Source: Candidatus Fermentithermobacillus carboniphilus (GTDB taxonomy: Bacteria > Bacillota > Sulfobacillia > Fermentithermobacillales > Fermentithermobacillaceae). From it: a stretch of 64,000 nt of DNA. Made by a program: the position numbers and the translations under genes. The notes beneath the pieces are model-generated. The model did not search any database. It saw only the letters and a program-made list of their open reading frames with translations, and was not told where the DNA came from. Positions 1 to 8,665 of the stretch are shown here, in pieces (positions within the stretch are counted from its first letter, which is position 1; every line of letters begins with the position of its first letter). The stretch spans positions 685,217-749,216 of the forward strand of contig CP062796.1 in assembly GCA_018208355.1 (NCBI GenBank), in the 5' to 3' direction.

Positions 1-2511
1 GCGGAGACAGAAGCCCTTCTGAAGGGTTTGAACATCATACCGCCACGGCGCTTGACCTACCGCGGGAAAGAGTTTTTCGAGATGGATCTGGATGCCCTTC
101 TTTCTCGCCGGCCTGCCCTAGCCCTAGTAGATGAGTTGGCTCACTCCAATGTACCCGGGTCACGCCACTCAAAGCGTTATCAGGATGTAGAGGAATTATT
201 GGACGCAGGCATAGATGTTCATACTACGCTTAACATCCAGCACTTGGAAAGCTTAAATGATATCGTGGCCCAGATAACAGGTATAAGGGTACGGGAGACG
301 GTCCCCGACCGGGTATTGGAAACAGCCGAAATCCGACTAATAGACGTACCGCCAGAAGAGCTTATCCTAAGATTTAAGGAGGGCAAAGTCTATGTGCCGG
401 AGATGGCTCAAGAGGCCTTAAGGCGTTTTTTCCGGCCGGGAAACATAAATGCTCTACGGGAGCTAGCCCTGCGCTATGCAGCCAAAAGGGCAGACCGCCA
501 GTTAGAAAACTACATGCGCGCCCACGGGATCCCTGGGCCTTGGCCTGCGGGAGAACGGGTTATGGTCTGTGTTAGCCCGAGCCCCTTTTCCGCTCGTTTA
601 ATTAGGATAGCTCGGAGGATGGCTGAAGGGTTGGAGGCGGAATGGCTGGCTCTCTATGTAGATACTCCGGGTCGCTCTCCTGCCCAGGAAGAAGAAAAAG
701 AACGATTGGCCGAGAATCTTCGGTTGGCGGAAGAGCTAGGAGCGGAAACTATAACTCTTTCCGGGGAAGACGTAGCAGAAGAGATTCTAGAACTGGCCAG
801 AAAGCGGAATGTTACGCACATCGTCATCGGCAAACCCTTACGCTCAAAGTTTTGGGAACTCGTCCACGGATCGGTAGTAGATAAGGTCATACGCCAGAGC
901 CAGGGAATCAGTGTGCACGTTATCCCCGGAAAACACCAGCCTCCGGAAAAAATTTATTTTCCTTCGATTACGCCACCCCTCTCTTGGACGTCCTATGCGG
1001 GAGCCCTGGGTGCGGCTTTTCTCGTGGCCGGTTTCTGCATTTGGTGGCAGTATTCGTTAGGCTTGGTGAATATAGCCATGCTTCTCCTATTACCTGTATT
1101 GTTCAGTGCCGTGAGGTGGGGAGTGGGACCGGCCGTAGCAGCATCTATAAGCGGGTTTCTCCTCTTTGATTTCCTTTTTCTTCCGCCTACGGGCAGTTTC
1201 TCTATTTCCGACCTCCGGTACATCATTAGCTTTGTTATTTTTGAGCTGGTAGCTTTATTCACCGGTACGTTATCCAATCGGCTAAAGGCAGAAGTGAGAA
1301 GTTGCCGGGAGCGGGGAGACAGACTGGCCACCCTTTATTCTTTAAGCCGCGATATAGCGGCGGTGGCAGAACTTAAGCCGGTTTTAGACAAAATTACCCA
1401 AAAGGTATCCGAAACTCTAGAGCTTCCTGTGGCCGTGTTATTACCAGACAAGGAGGGAAAATTGCAGATCAGCGCCAGTTCAGAGGATTATGACGGGAAT
1501 TTCTGGGATGAAAACGAGCGGGCGGTGGCCAATTGGGTGTTTAAGAACGGTCATAAGGCTGGCCGAGGAACAGATACTTTAAGTGGATCTGGGGGCCTTT
1601 ATCTTCCTCTGCAGGTAGGTGAAGAGGTGCAAGGTGTGCTCGGGATTTCCTTGAAAGACTCTTCAAGAGGCCTCCAGCCGGACCAGCTACGGTTAGCGGA
1701 AGCCTTCGTAGGACTGGCTGCATTGGCAATAACCCGGCTTAAGCTCCAAAAGGAAGCCCAGGAAGCCCGATTTTTGGCTGAGTCCGAGCGCTTAAGAACC
1801 GCTCTTTTCAATTCCCTCTCCCATGATTTACGTACACCTCTGGCCTCGATTATCGGCGCAGTTACTAGCCTTCTTGAGGGAGATAGAGTTTTCGATGACA
1901 CTTCCCGTCGTGAGCTATTGCAAACGATAAAACAGGAAGCCAACCGCATGAATAGGTTTGTCAGTAACCTTTTAGATATGGCCCGGCTAGAAAGCGGTCT
2001 GCTTAAACTCAGACAGGAATGGGTAGACATAGAAGATGTTATTGGAGTAGCTACCAGCCGGCTGGGAGAGGCCTTAAAATCGCGGCCTTTAACCGTGAAG
2101 ATGGACCCCGATTTACCGTTGATAAAAGCTGACTCTATATTGATAGAACAGGTGCTAGTAAATTTACTGGATAATGCCTTGAAATACTCCCCGCCAGGCA
2201 GCGAGATCTCGTTGACCGTCAGCTGCAAGGAGGGCTCGGTGGAAATCTCGGTCAGCAATAAAGGACCCAGGCTGTCATCCGAGGAGCTAGAACGGATTTT
2301 TGACAAATTTTATCGGATACCGACTTCTCCTGCCGTCGGCGGGACGGGATTAGGTTTGGCTATCTGCAAAGGGATCGTAGAGGCCCATGGCGGCCAGGTC
2401 TGGGCCAGAAATCACCCAGAAGGACTTACCATTACTTTTACCTTGCCTCTACCCAGCATCGGGCCAGGTGAAATACCGCCTGCCAGGGTGGGCGAAATCG
2501 ATGGAAACTAA
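1..2511 (+). CDS. kdpD: KdpD osmosensitive K+ channel sensor histidine kinase (5' truncated by window edge)
   Basis: Membrane histidine kinase controlling the high-affinity potassium pump Kdp together with the response regulator that follows. The frame is open from base 1, so the start and the KdpD Walker A motif lie upstream of the window. Visible parts in order: the rest of the KdpD N-terminal domain (DELAHSNVPGSRHSKRYQD, and a QHLESLND stretch); a universal-stress-like domain at about residues 180-300 of the visible part; four closely packed membrane segments encoded near 980-1280; a GAF-like region; a HisKA domain with the phospho-acceptor His in LSHDLRTPL (codon 1822-1824); and an HATPase domain with N box (NLLDNALKYS) and G box (GTGLGLAI). 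The stop overlaps kdpE by 11 bases, so the two are co-transcribed. No kdpFABC genes are in view; they may lie upstream. Confidence 0.96.
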   Translation, partial: AETEALLKGLNIIPPRRLTYRGKEFFEMDLDALLSRRPALALVDELAHSNVPGSRHSKRYQDVEELLDAGIDVHTTLNIQHLESLNDIVAQITGIRVRETVPDRVLETAEIRLIDVPPEELILRFKEGKVYVPEMAQEALRRFFRPGNINALRELALRYAAKRADRQLENYMRAHGIPGPWPAGERVMVCVSPSPFSARLIRIARRMAEGLEAEWLALYVDTPGRSPAQEEEKERLAENLRLAEELGAETITLSGEDVAEEILELARKRNVTHIVIGKPLRSKFWELVHGSVVDKVIRQSQGISVHVIPGKHQPPEKIYFPSITPPLSWTSYAGALGAAFLVAGFCIWWQYSLGLVNIAMLLLLPVLFSAVRWGVGPAVAASISGFLLFDFLFLPPTGSFSISDLRYIISFVIFELVALFTGTLSNRLKAEVRSCRERGDRLATLYSLSRDIAAVAELKPVLDKITQKVSETLELPVAVLLPDKEGKLQISASSEDYDGNFWDENERAVANWVFKNGHKAGRGTDTLSGSGGLYLPLQVGEEVQGVLGISLKDSSRGLQPDQLRLAEAFVGLAALAITRLKLQKEAQEARFLAESERLRTALFNSLSHDLRTPLASIIGAVTSLLEGDRVFDDTSRRELLQTIKQEANRMNRFVSNLLDMARLESGLLKLRQEWVDIEDVIGVATSRLGEALKSRPLTVKMDPDLPLIKADSILIEQVLVNLLDNALKYSPPGSEISLTVSCKEGSVEISVSNKGPRLSSEELERIFDKFYRIPTSPAVGGTGLGLAICKGIVEAHGGQVWARNHPEGLTITFTLPLPSIGPGEIPPARVGEIDGN

Positions 2512-3184
2512 AGGGATACGAGTATTGGTGATCGACGACGAGCTTCAAATCCGCCGCCTCTTGAAAGTAGCCTTGTCAGGACATGGATACCAAGTCGAGG
2601 AGGCTGCTACCGGCGAGGAAGGATTGGAGCAGGCCGCCCTTTATAAGCCCGATGTAATCATCCTGGATTTAGGGTTGCCCGACATGGACGGCCTGGAGGT
2701 CATAAAGCGGCTACGGGAATGGACATCCACGCCCATTATAATCCTTTCCGTGAGAGAACACGAAAACGACAAGATACAAGCTTTAGATGCCGGGGCTGAT
2801 GATTATGTTACCAAGCCTTTCAGCATGGGCGAACTGCTTGCTCGTATACGGGCAGCCTTGCGGCACAGAGCAGGGACCACAGAGGAACCCGTATTATGCT
2901 TTGAAGATTTGAAAATAGATCTAGCCAGGCGAAGGGTTACGGTAGGCGATGAAGGAGTTAAGCTTACGCCCACCGAATACGAGCTCTTAAAAAACCTAGC
3001 CTTAAATGCAGGTAAAGTTCTTACCCACAGGCAGCTTTTGCGGGCAGTATGGGGTCCCCCGTATGAAAATGAAGTCCATTACTTGAGGGTCTATATCGGC
3101 CAGCTTCGTCGTAAGATAGAAATAGACCCATCCCGGCCACGTCACCTTATAACGGAGCCAGGAGTGGGCTATCGCTTGCTTTAA
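2501..3184 (+). CDS. kdpE: KdpE response regulator, OmpR/PhoB family
   Basis: DNA-binding partner of KdpD that activates the potassium-uptake genes when phosphorylated. The 227-residue protein has an N-terminal receiver domain with the acidic pair in VIDDE, the phospho-acceptor Asp in ILDLGLPDMDG and the conserved Lys in DDYVTKPF. A C-terminal winged helix follows (LTPTEYELLKNL, and YLRVYIGQLRRKIE near the end). I chose the ATG at 2501 because it gives the usual METKG-like start directly before the receiver domain and is preceded by an AGGGTGGG sequence. A longer open frame to 2387 lies inside kdpD and is not needed. Length is normal for the family. Downstream, the gene converges on an M20 peptidase gene with only about 85 bases between the stops. 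Confidence 0.95.
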   Translation: METKGIRVLVIDDELQIRRLLKVALSGHGYQVEEAATGEEGLEQAALYKPDVIILDLGLPDMDGLEVIKRLREWTSTPIIILSVREHENDKIQALDAGADDYVTKPFSMGELLARIRAALRHRAGTTEEPVLCFEDLKIDLARRRVTVGDEGVKLTPTEYELLKNLALNAGKVLTHRQLLRAVWGPPYENEVHYLRVYIGQLRRKIEIDPSRPRHLITEPGVGYRLL

Positions 3185-3220
3185 ATCCAGTTAAGTCGAA
3201 CTAACCGGAAAGCACAAGAC

Positions 3221-3251
3221 CCTATTCCAATCCTATTCCAATCCTATTCCA
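3221..3251. repeat. 11-bp tandem repeat CCTATTCCAAT, 2.8 copies
   Basis: Three head-to-tail units starting at 3221, 3232 and 3243 sit in the short gap between the convergent kdpE and M20 peptidase genes. The units are identical over the shared positions. No hairpin with a T-run is visible here, so this is not an obvious terminator. A simple minisatellite is the likeliest reading. Confidence 0.8.
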
Positions 3252-3268
3252 GCCCGCGATCAGCACGA

Positions 3269-4471
3269 TCAGGAGGCAAGTCCCCCTTCGGCGAGGAAGT
3301 TCAAGGCAGCCTGCACGTAAATCCGCCCTGCCTCAGATAGCTTACCGATCTCCACCCACTCGTCGGGCTGGTGTGCAGCTCCAGGAGCACCCGGTCCGCA
3401 TATCACCATCGGACACTTGAACGCCGGAACCAACGCTGTCGCGTCCGTATAGTACGCCACTCCCTGAAGTTTCGGCATTTTACCTGTAACACGAGCAACT
3501 GCTCCCGAGAACAGTTTGACTGCCGGATCGTCGGGAGACGTCGCCACCGGCGGCCTGTCGTTTACAACCTTCAAGGCAGCGGAAAAGCCCGGTCTTTGCC
3601 GTTGGAAAGTGCGCAGTATCTCCTCAACCCTCGCAACTATTGCTTGGTGCTGCTGCCCCGGAACTGTTCGCATGTCGACCTGGATCGCACACAAGTCCGG
3701 GACAACGTTGACTTTGACACCGCCCGATATAGTGTTGATGCTCTTGGTGAACCCACCAAGGTAAGGATGGACCTCGAACGGAATTTCCATTTCTTCGATG
3801 GCAGAAATGACCGGGAGCATCATTGTTATGGCATTGTTGCCAAGCTCAGGCATGGAACCGTGAGCCGTCTTGCCGAAGGTGCACACCTCAAGCCACAGTG
3901 CGCCTTTCTCTGCAATGAAAACTTCGTTGTAGCTCGGTTCACCTATAACTATGGCCTGAACCGGGCCCATCTCGCTTGCCCTGTCGGCAACTGCCATGGC
4001 TCCCAGAGAGTCAATCTCTTCGCCAGCTGTAGCAGCCAGGATCAAGTCACCTGCCAGCTTTATCCCTGAACGGGCAATGCAGGCCATTGCCACGGCCATG
4101 GCAGCAATTCCGCCCTTCATGTCGGATGCCCCTCTACCCCAGATCTTTCCGTCGGCGATCTCCCCCGCAAACGGGTCGTGCACCCACTTCACATTTCCCG
4201 CAGGCACCGTATCGACATGCCCGTTGAAAAGCAAAGCATCCTTGTTTCCGGCCCCTTTCAGACGGAACACCACGCTCGCTCTGTCTTTACCGTGGGAGAT
4301 GATCCGGGACTCGACATTTGTATCCTTTAAGTAGTCAACCAGACACCTTACTGCAGCTTCTTCGTTCCCGGGAGGATTGGTCGTGTTGATCCTCACAAGG
4401 TTTTGACAAAGAGAGAGAACCTCGCTATCGCAGGATTCATTCCACAAAGCTTCAACATCTTTATAGCCCAT
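3269..4471 (-). CDS. M20 family metallopeptidase/deacylase (ArgE/DapE-like)
   Basis: Zinc-dependent hydrolase of the M20 family that removes an acyl group or cleaves a small peptide. The family signatures are all present: the metal-binding HVDTVP segment (in NGHVDTVPAG), GRGASDMKGG with the bridging Asp, and the catalytic Glu pair in TAGEE. A dimerisation domain follows in the middle, and the C-terminal half returns to the catalytic fold with a GPGAPGAAHQPDEW metal-ligand segment. About 400 residues is the family norm. The ATG at 4471 has an AAGGGTG site nine bases upstream; a GTG three codons earlier is an alternative. It is the third gene of a leftward operon behind two membrane proteins, which suggests that it acts on an imported N-acyl amino acid or peptide. 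The exact substrate cannot be read from the sequence. Confidence 0.88.
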   Translation of the reverse strand: MGYKDVEALWNESCDSEVLSLCQNLVRINTTNPPGNEEAAVRCLVDYLKDTNVESRIISHGKDRASVVFRLKGAGNKDALLFNGHVDTVPAGNVKWVHDPFAGEIADGKIWGRGASDMKGGIAAMAVAMACIARSGIKLAGDLILAATAGEEIDSLGAMAVADRASEMGPVQAIVIGEPSYNEVFIAEKGALWLEVCTFGKTAHGSMPELGNNAITMMLPVISAIEEMEIPFEVHPYLGGFTKSINTISGGVKVNVVPDLCAIQVDMRTVPGQQHQAIVARVEEILRTFQRQRPGFSAALKVVNDRPPVATSPDDPAVKLFSGAVARVTGKMPKLQGVAYYTDATALVPAFKCPMVICGPGAPGAAHQPDEWVEIGKLSEAGRIYVQAALNFLAEGGLAS

Positions 4472-4529
4472 GGCAGGCACCCTTCTTCCCGATGCATAGT
4501 TGAGAATAGACGTTATCGGACTTTTGGCT

Positions 4530-5267
4530 TTAGTGGAATTCCAGGTCCTCCGGCGTCTGTTCAGCGCCGGGCCTCTTTCTATACGTAAGCTTGCCGACCA
4601 GAACCATACCCACTACCGCAAGGGGTATGCAGATATACGAAGGCCATTTGAGAAGAATGGGCACCACCGAGATCGCAAGCGCTACCGGTGCGTATGCCAT
4701 TCCACGCAGGGCAAACTGCCCGAAGACTGCCCCAAAAACCGCCGGAAGCAGGTAGGTCTTAAACGCATCCTGCAGCCAGGGAGAAAAAGTCTTGACCACC
4801 CAACCGGTCGCCAGCGCTCCAATGAGCACTCCGAAAATGCTGACCCAGATCGATACCGCGATCCCGACAGTAGCGATAAGCTCGCCTTTCTTGGAACCCT
4901 CTTCGCACCCGGCTACCGCCTGGGCCACAGCTCCGCAGGGGACCCTCATGTTCGAGATATTCCCCGCCAGGAACGACATATAGGTACCGGCATCGCCGAG
5001 GATGGGATAGAAGCTGATGGGTTCTATGATGTAAAACGGTACCGCGTAAGTCAGGGCAGCTGCCATTCCGGCGAGAATGGCCTTCCCGGGTGGGAATACG
5101 CCATACTGCAAATACAACCAGAGGGAGGGAAGAAACATGGCTGCCACAGCCATTAGGCACGTTGCTCTTCCAACTCTATGGATAGGCTCGGAAAACTCCT
5201 TGCGGTAGATCTCTGGATCGATATCAGTTAGAGATTTCGTGGTTTTTGACGTTGTGTTTGTGGACAT
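4530..5267 (-). CDS. multi-span membrane protein, partner of the DUF5058-like protein
   Basis: Integral membrane protein of 245 residues with a polar N-terminus and about six to seven hydrophobic segments. I do not recognise a named family. Gly-rich segments (FLAGNISNMRVPCGAVAQA; FGAVFGQFALRG) look like pore or substrate-site loops of a transporter. The start is an ATG with a GGAGGG site a few bases upstream. It lies 13 bases after the DUF5058-like gene and about 60 bases before the M20 hydrolase, all leftward, so the three are probably one operon. A two-subunit transporter feeding the hydrolase is inferred only from this context. Confidence 0.7.
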   Translation of the reverse strand: MSTNTTSKTTKSLTDIDPEIYRKEFSEPIHRVGRATCLMAVAAMFLPSLWLYLQYGVFPPGKAILAGMAAALTYAVPFYIIEPISFYPILGDAGTYMSFLAGNISNMRVPCGAVAQAVAGCEEGSKKGELIATVGIAVSIWVSIFGVLIGALATGWVVKTFSPWLQDAFKTYLLPAVFGAVFGQFALRGMAYAPVALAISVVPILLKWPSYICIPLAVVGMVLVGKLTYRKRPGAEQTPEDLEFH

Positions 5268-5280
5268 ACGTCTACCCTCC

Positions 5281-6000
5281 TCAACCTGCTATGAGTTTGC
5301 CGACGAGCATTCCGCCAAACATCGCCAAACCTAACGCCCATTCCTTCAAGCGCGGCGCCTTCAGCCAGTCCGACGCTTTAAATAAGAGCATGGCAAAGAC
5401 AGCAGCGGATATGGTGGCCCATCCCTGGGGAGCGGTCTTTGGAACCCCCATTTTCGCAATGTACGTGGCGGCCCAGTAGCCAAAGAGGCCAAGTGTAGCG
5501 CAAACGGTCAGTACGGACAGCCAGCGGGTATCTCCGCCTGCTATCTTCTGCCTGGCAGTAGCCAGATAAGGGGTAAACAGACCCGCCACAATGAGCCAAC
5601 CGATACAGCTGACATTCATCACAAACACAACGTTTGCAAACCCAGTCATGTCAAAGTTTGGCGACCCGAACTCTTGTCCGGCTCCCATGGCCGCGTTCTG
5701 CGCCTGAACGAGTTCGGTAAACACAGAGCCTACCGCAGCACCCTCACGTTGCCAGGCAAGTCCCGGGCTCAGGGCAACCACAAGGGCGATCATCACGAAA
5801 AGCTCGGCCATGACGGGCCCGAAGGAAGTGATGATCGCTCCTCGGACGATACCTTTAATGTCGTCCTTGTGCACCCCGAACCTCTTCAACACTCCAAGCG
5901 CTCTTAACATAAAGTAGGTACATTGAAACAACGAAATGGCAGCCAGAATTCCGCCACAGATCCAGATCCACGGTTCATTAGCAACTTGCTTCCAATCCAC
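5281..6000 (-). CDS. DUF5058-like membrane protein, putative transporter subunit
   Basis: Membrane protein of 239 residues with about six predicted spans. It has a short periplasmic N-terminus followed by a first span (WIWICGGILAAISLFQ), and an early cytoplasmic segment KRFGVHKDDIKGIVRGAIIT. The layout, with a charged helix followed by SFGPVMAELF, resembles the DUF5058 family as I remember it. No search was possible, so the family name is provisional. The start is a GTG at 6000 preceded by GAGGGGGAT. It is the first gene of a leftward operon with a second membrane protein and an M20 peptidase. Nothing in its sequence indicates a cytochrome, an ATPase or a known carrier motif. Confidence 0.65.
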   Translation of the reverse strand: MDWKQVANEPWIWICGGILAAISLFQCTYFMLRALGVLKRFGVHKDDIKGIVRGAIITSFGPVMAELFVMIALVVALSPGLAWQREGAAVGSVFTELVQAQNAAMGAGQEFGSPNFDMTGFANVVFVMNVSCIGWLIVAGLFTPYLATARQKIAGGDTRWLSVLTVCATLGLFGYWAATYIAKMGVPKTAPQGWATISAAVFAMLLFKASDWLKAPRLKEWALGLAMFGGMLVGKLIAG

Positions 6001-6040
6001 TTACATCCCCCTCTTTCTATTTTGTCGTTGACGCCAAACC

Positions 6041-6134
6041 GCACCCGGTTCTTAGATACGGTTTTTGGCGTAAATTCGACACCGCCTGGTCCGCTACCTG
6101 CCGGTCGAAGGCAAGTTTACGCAACACCTCAAAC
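6041..6134 (-). repeat. dispersed transposon-end repeat, copy 1
   Basis: Reverse-strand copy of a roughly 95-bp sequence also found at 6766-6862 (plus strand) and 16522-16613 (minus strand). Translated, the copies share a degenerate C-terminal peptide of the form LEVLQ-LF-R-VAD followed by a non-coding tail ending in CGGGTGC or TGGGTGC. The pattern fits the 3' end of a transposase gene plus the element terminus. In this copy the shared stop codon is lost. Confidence 0.65.
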
Positions 6135-6627
6135 ATCTCTTGTATCAACCGTTGGCTCCCATGTCCGTGTAACATCCTCCTCCAAAATTCCCCCACTAGG
6201 AAACTCCGCGATCCTCTGGGCGATTTGACTAGTTGGAGGACATTACCATTCGTAGTAGTAGTTTCCTCCATAATTACACTAAATCAAGTAGAGAGCCTGG
6301 ATAAATGCAGCCACTTAGCTCGGGCATTGTCTTGTGTTCTGGGCTTATCCAGCTATCGCTGAATCTCCGGCGGGGCGCTCCTCTTCCCGGAGATTTTCCC
6401 CCGCGTGCTCACCTGATCAACGGCGGCAACAGACGGTGCCGCCTCAGGAGCACCCAGGCCCAATTGGCATGCGGGCTCGTGGCACCAAACAAACCCCGGC
6501 CTTCTCCAACCGGCTATTTGCCAGTACTCTACCGCATCAGCACGAGATTTCCATCCCCGGTGGCGGCGCGAAGCGCCATGAACAATTGGCATGAAATCCT
6601 CGCCGAAGGAAACGGTGTAGCTGAGTA
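6135..6627. other. gene-free stretch in an accessory zone
   Basis: About 490 bases with no convincing coding frame. Several short open frames overlap on both strands, none has a ribosome site and a recognisable family, and the composition varies. It is bounded on both sides by copies of the dispersed transposon-end repeat, so it is probably decayed mobile DNA. Confidence 0.5.
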
Positions 6628-6813
6628 GTTTATCAGAACTTTGAAGAAGCAGGTCATCTGGCCCAACAGGTCAAAAACGTGGCTCAGGCAGCCGATGCTA
6701 TCGAGGTCTTTGTCCAGGAGTTTAAGAGGTCCTGGGTCATAGCACGTTTAGGCTACGGAACGCCGCTTGAGGTATTGCAAGAACTTTTCTGCAACCGGGA
6801 GGCGGCAGACTAA
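6628..6813 (+). pseudogene. transposase 3' remnant (unidentified family)
   Basis: Open frame after a TAG at 6625, without a credible start, ending at TAA 6811-6813. The peptide has an amphipathic helix (QVKNVAQAADAIEVFVQEFK) and then RLGYGTPLEVLQELF. The last 16 residues recur in degenerate form in the two other copies of the dispersed repeat. Repetition in three places, with a constant distance to a GGGTGC end, suggests the C-terminus of a transposase rather than a host gene. The family cannot be named from this stretch. Confidence 0.5.
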
Positions 6814-6862
6814 CCGACGGCGAATGTTGTATACTCAAACCCGTGTCCAAAAAACCGGGTGC
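6766..6862 (+). repeat. dispersed transposon-end repeat, copy 2
   Basis: Plus-strand copy of the repeat at 6041-6134 and 16522-16613. It covers the end of the remnant open frame and a 49-base tail ending in AACCGGGTGC. The broken substrate-binding-protein gene begins directly after this end (homology starts at about 6860), so the boundary is probably the insertion junction of the element. Confidence 0.65.
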
Positions 6863-7345
6863 AATGCAGACGTGACCTCTGACTATTCCAGTGGTCTTGC
6901 TGAAAATTTCGAGAAAAGATTCAAGGAGATGGGTGGAAATATCGTCGCGAAGGCTGCTTTCAGGTCAGGAGACCTTGACTTCAGGCCGCAGCTTTCCGAG
7001 ATAGTCCAGAAGAAGCCGGACATCCTGATCCTTCCCAATCTATACAAGGAAAATGCCCTCATAGCTAAGCAGGCCCACGAAATGGCCGCGCTCAAAGGAA
7101 TCCCTATTATGGCAGGGGACTCCTATTCGCGTGTCATGTTCGAGATGGCAGGGAAAGAAGCTCTCGAGAACTATTACACGGTACAGCATTTTCACTGGGA
7201 CGACCCGGCGTTAAAGGCTATTAAAGACAAGTATTTTCAACAGTACGGCGAGAAAGACCCGGAGCTTAACGTCGTGATGGGTTATGATATGATGTACTTC
7301 ATCGCAGACTGCATCAAACGTGCAGGAAAGCTCGATGGGAAATCG
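6860..7345 (+). pseudogene. branched-chain amino-acid/amide ABC transporter substrate-binding protein fragment (LivJ-like)
   Basis: About 160 residues of a periplasmic-binding-protein fold of the LivJ type: a second lobe with YSSGLAENFEKRFKEMGG, then FRSGDLDFRPQLSEIVQKKPDIL and IMAGDSYSR, then a NVVMGYDMMYFIADCI helix. A whole protein would be about 380-400 residues with a signal peptide, so both ends are missing. The 5' edge meets a transposon end at about 6862, and the 3' edge runs in frame into a different transposase fragment. No permease or ATPase genes of the same transporter are nearby. This is a dead gene interrupted by mobile elements. Confidence 0.82.
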
Positions 7346-7510
7346 GAAGAAGCCGAGTCCAGGGAGAAAAGGCATAGGCATGCCAAGGATCCAGAGGATG
7401 TAAAACCGAAGGAAAGCGACCAGTGGAATTTCACGGACCCTGACTCGCGGATTATGGTCAACAGCGACAAAGCATTCGTCCAGGGGTACAACGCACAGGC
7501 CGCCGAGTCA
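7346..7510 (+). pseudogene. IS1182-type transposase internal fragment
   Basis: In-frame continuation of the preceding fragment. It has a Lys/Glu/Arg-rich stretch and then QWNFTDPDSRIMVNSDKAF and VQGYNAQAAES, which match the well-known NFTDP(E/D)SRIM...GYNAQ segment of IS1182-like DDE transposases. Only about 55 residues remain of a protein normally near 450-500, and neither terminus is present. The fragment also overlaps the distal end of the opposite-strand secreted protein gene, marking a second junction near 7510. Confidence 0.75.
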
Positions 7511-7871
7511 CTTCAATGGGAAGGAAGCTCCTCGGTACTACAATGGACGATTCGGCAACCATTGTTCTTGTTGACTCATTGGTGTATAGTTCCAGCCACT
7601 CCCTGTATCTGTCAGGGGAAAGGACCACGACAATTACTTCAGACTCTTCATTAGATCCGATAATGTTTTGGACTCGATATTGTAGGTTCTGCGGTTGCTT
7701 GGTTAACCATGCACGGAAATCCTTTGTTTCCCACAAGGTTCCCCCAGGCAAATCATGATCCATGTCATGGGAACTTTCAGCCCCTTGTGCAAAAGCCACA
7801 GACTTGGATCCGAAACAAACTAGCGGGAGAACCAAACACAAGACCAACAACAGAGCCAGGGTCTTTCTCAC
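7458..7871 (-). CDS. small secreted protein, C-terminus replaced by IS sequence
   Basis: 137-residue open frame from a GTG at 7871 with a GGAGGG site at ordinary spacing. The first 29 residues form a clear signal peptide (hydrophobic core ALLLVLCLVLPLVCFG, AFA cleavage region). The mature part is short and polar and of no recognised family. The last 20-25 residues, after SSIVVPRSFLP, are antisense to the IS1182-type fragment. The natural C-terminus has therefore probably been lost and the present end is accidental. It may still be expressed but should be treated as truncated. Confidence 0.55.
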   Translation of the reverse strand: MRKTLALLLVLCLVLPLVCFGSKSVAFAQGAESSHDMDHDLPGGTLWETKDFRAWLTKQPQNLQYRVQNIIGSNEESEVIVVVLSPDRYREWLELYTNESTRTMVAESSIVVPRSFLPIEVTRRPVRCTPGRMLCRC

Positions 7872-8035
7872 TTTTTCTTCACCCTCCTCAAACTATTTGT
7901 ACACTGCCCTTCTATAACCAGGCATAGTAGTATATTTTTTCCGTACCTGGTACTACATGCCATACATGGTGTATTGTATAATAGGATTAGTCTGAATGGC
8001 AAGAGTTCCTAGGGAGGAGAAGTCAAGTCAATCAA

Positions 8036-8665
8036 ATGTCGAAGGATCAATATATGCAGTCGGCACTTATTCTGGGTCAATTTGTGGTCCTTCGCTTTAT
8101 TGTTGCACCAGCTATCGCATATTGTGTCTACAGAATATGCGAGACCAAATCTATCTGGACAGCAATATCGGATATGACTCTAATATTAGTCTACTACATA
8201 TGGATCCTCCGAGGGGCAACACACAAAAGTGAGCCTTGGCTGTCGGACAACGCTAAACCAATGAACCTGGTTGTCGCTGTCGGACTTTGCTGTGCGTACT
8301 TCCTGGGGAGGCTTCCAAGCATGCATTCAATTCCCGAACGAGTATCTGAGCTTTTCGGGTCGAGCGGAAACTCATTCCTAATTAGCCTGTATTTTCTAGC
8401 TCCTATCAAAGAGGAACTCTTGTACCGTGGGTTCCTGCTAAATCGTCTGCGTACAATTGTTGGTTTTTGGCCCGCTGCGATTGTTTCCAGTGCGATATTC
8501 GCGTTAGGGCATAGGAACCCGTTCTCAGCTTTCCTTTCCGGTATTTGGTTAAGCACGCTCTACTCGCCCACCCTTGGCGGCAGCTTGGTATTTCCCATCA
8601 TGATTCACATGATCCAGAACATAACATCAAATGTGCTAAGTTTGCCCAAAGGTTTCTTCTTCTGA
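8036..8665 (+). CDS. CPBP family intramembrane glutamic endopeptidase (CAAX/Abi-like)
   Basis: Membrane protease of 209 residues with about six hydrophobic segments. The three family motifs are all present in the C-terminal half: the EExxxR motif in KEELLYRG, the FxxxH motif in FALGH and HxxxN in HMIQN. The likely active-site Glu pair and His residues are therefore intact. In Firmicutes such proteins are linked to bacteriocin immunity, prenyl-protein-like processing or sporulation control, and nothing here distinguishes these. The ATG at 8036 has a GGGAGGAGAAG site about 18 bases upstream, which is rather far. A second ATG at 8054 is possible but farther still. It sits alone amid mobile-element debris, so it may be an accessory gene. 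Confidence 0.8.
   Translation: MSKDQYMQSALILGQFVVLRFIVAPAIAYCVYRICETKSIWTAISDMTLILVYYIWILRGATHKSEPWLSDNAKPMNLVVAVGLCCAYFLGRLPSMHSIPERVSELFGSSGNSFLISLYFLAPIKEELLYRGFLLNRLRTIVGFWPAAIVSSAIFALGHRNPFSAFLSGIWLSTLYSPTLGGSLVFPIMIHMIQNITSNVLSLPKGFFF

Noticed and set aside
1599..2306. Long open frame on the minus strand inside kdpD
   Set aside because: It is antisense to the well-conserved kinase domain, has no ribosome site and shows no family resemblance.
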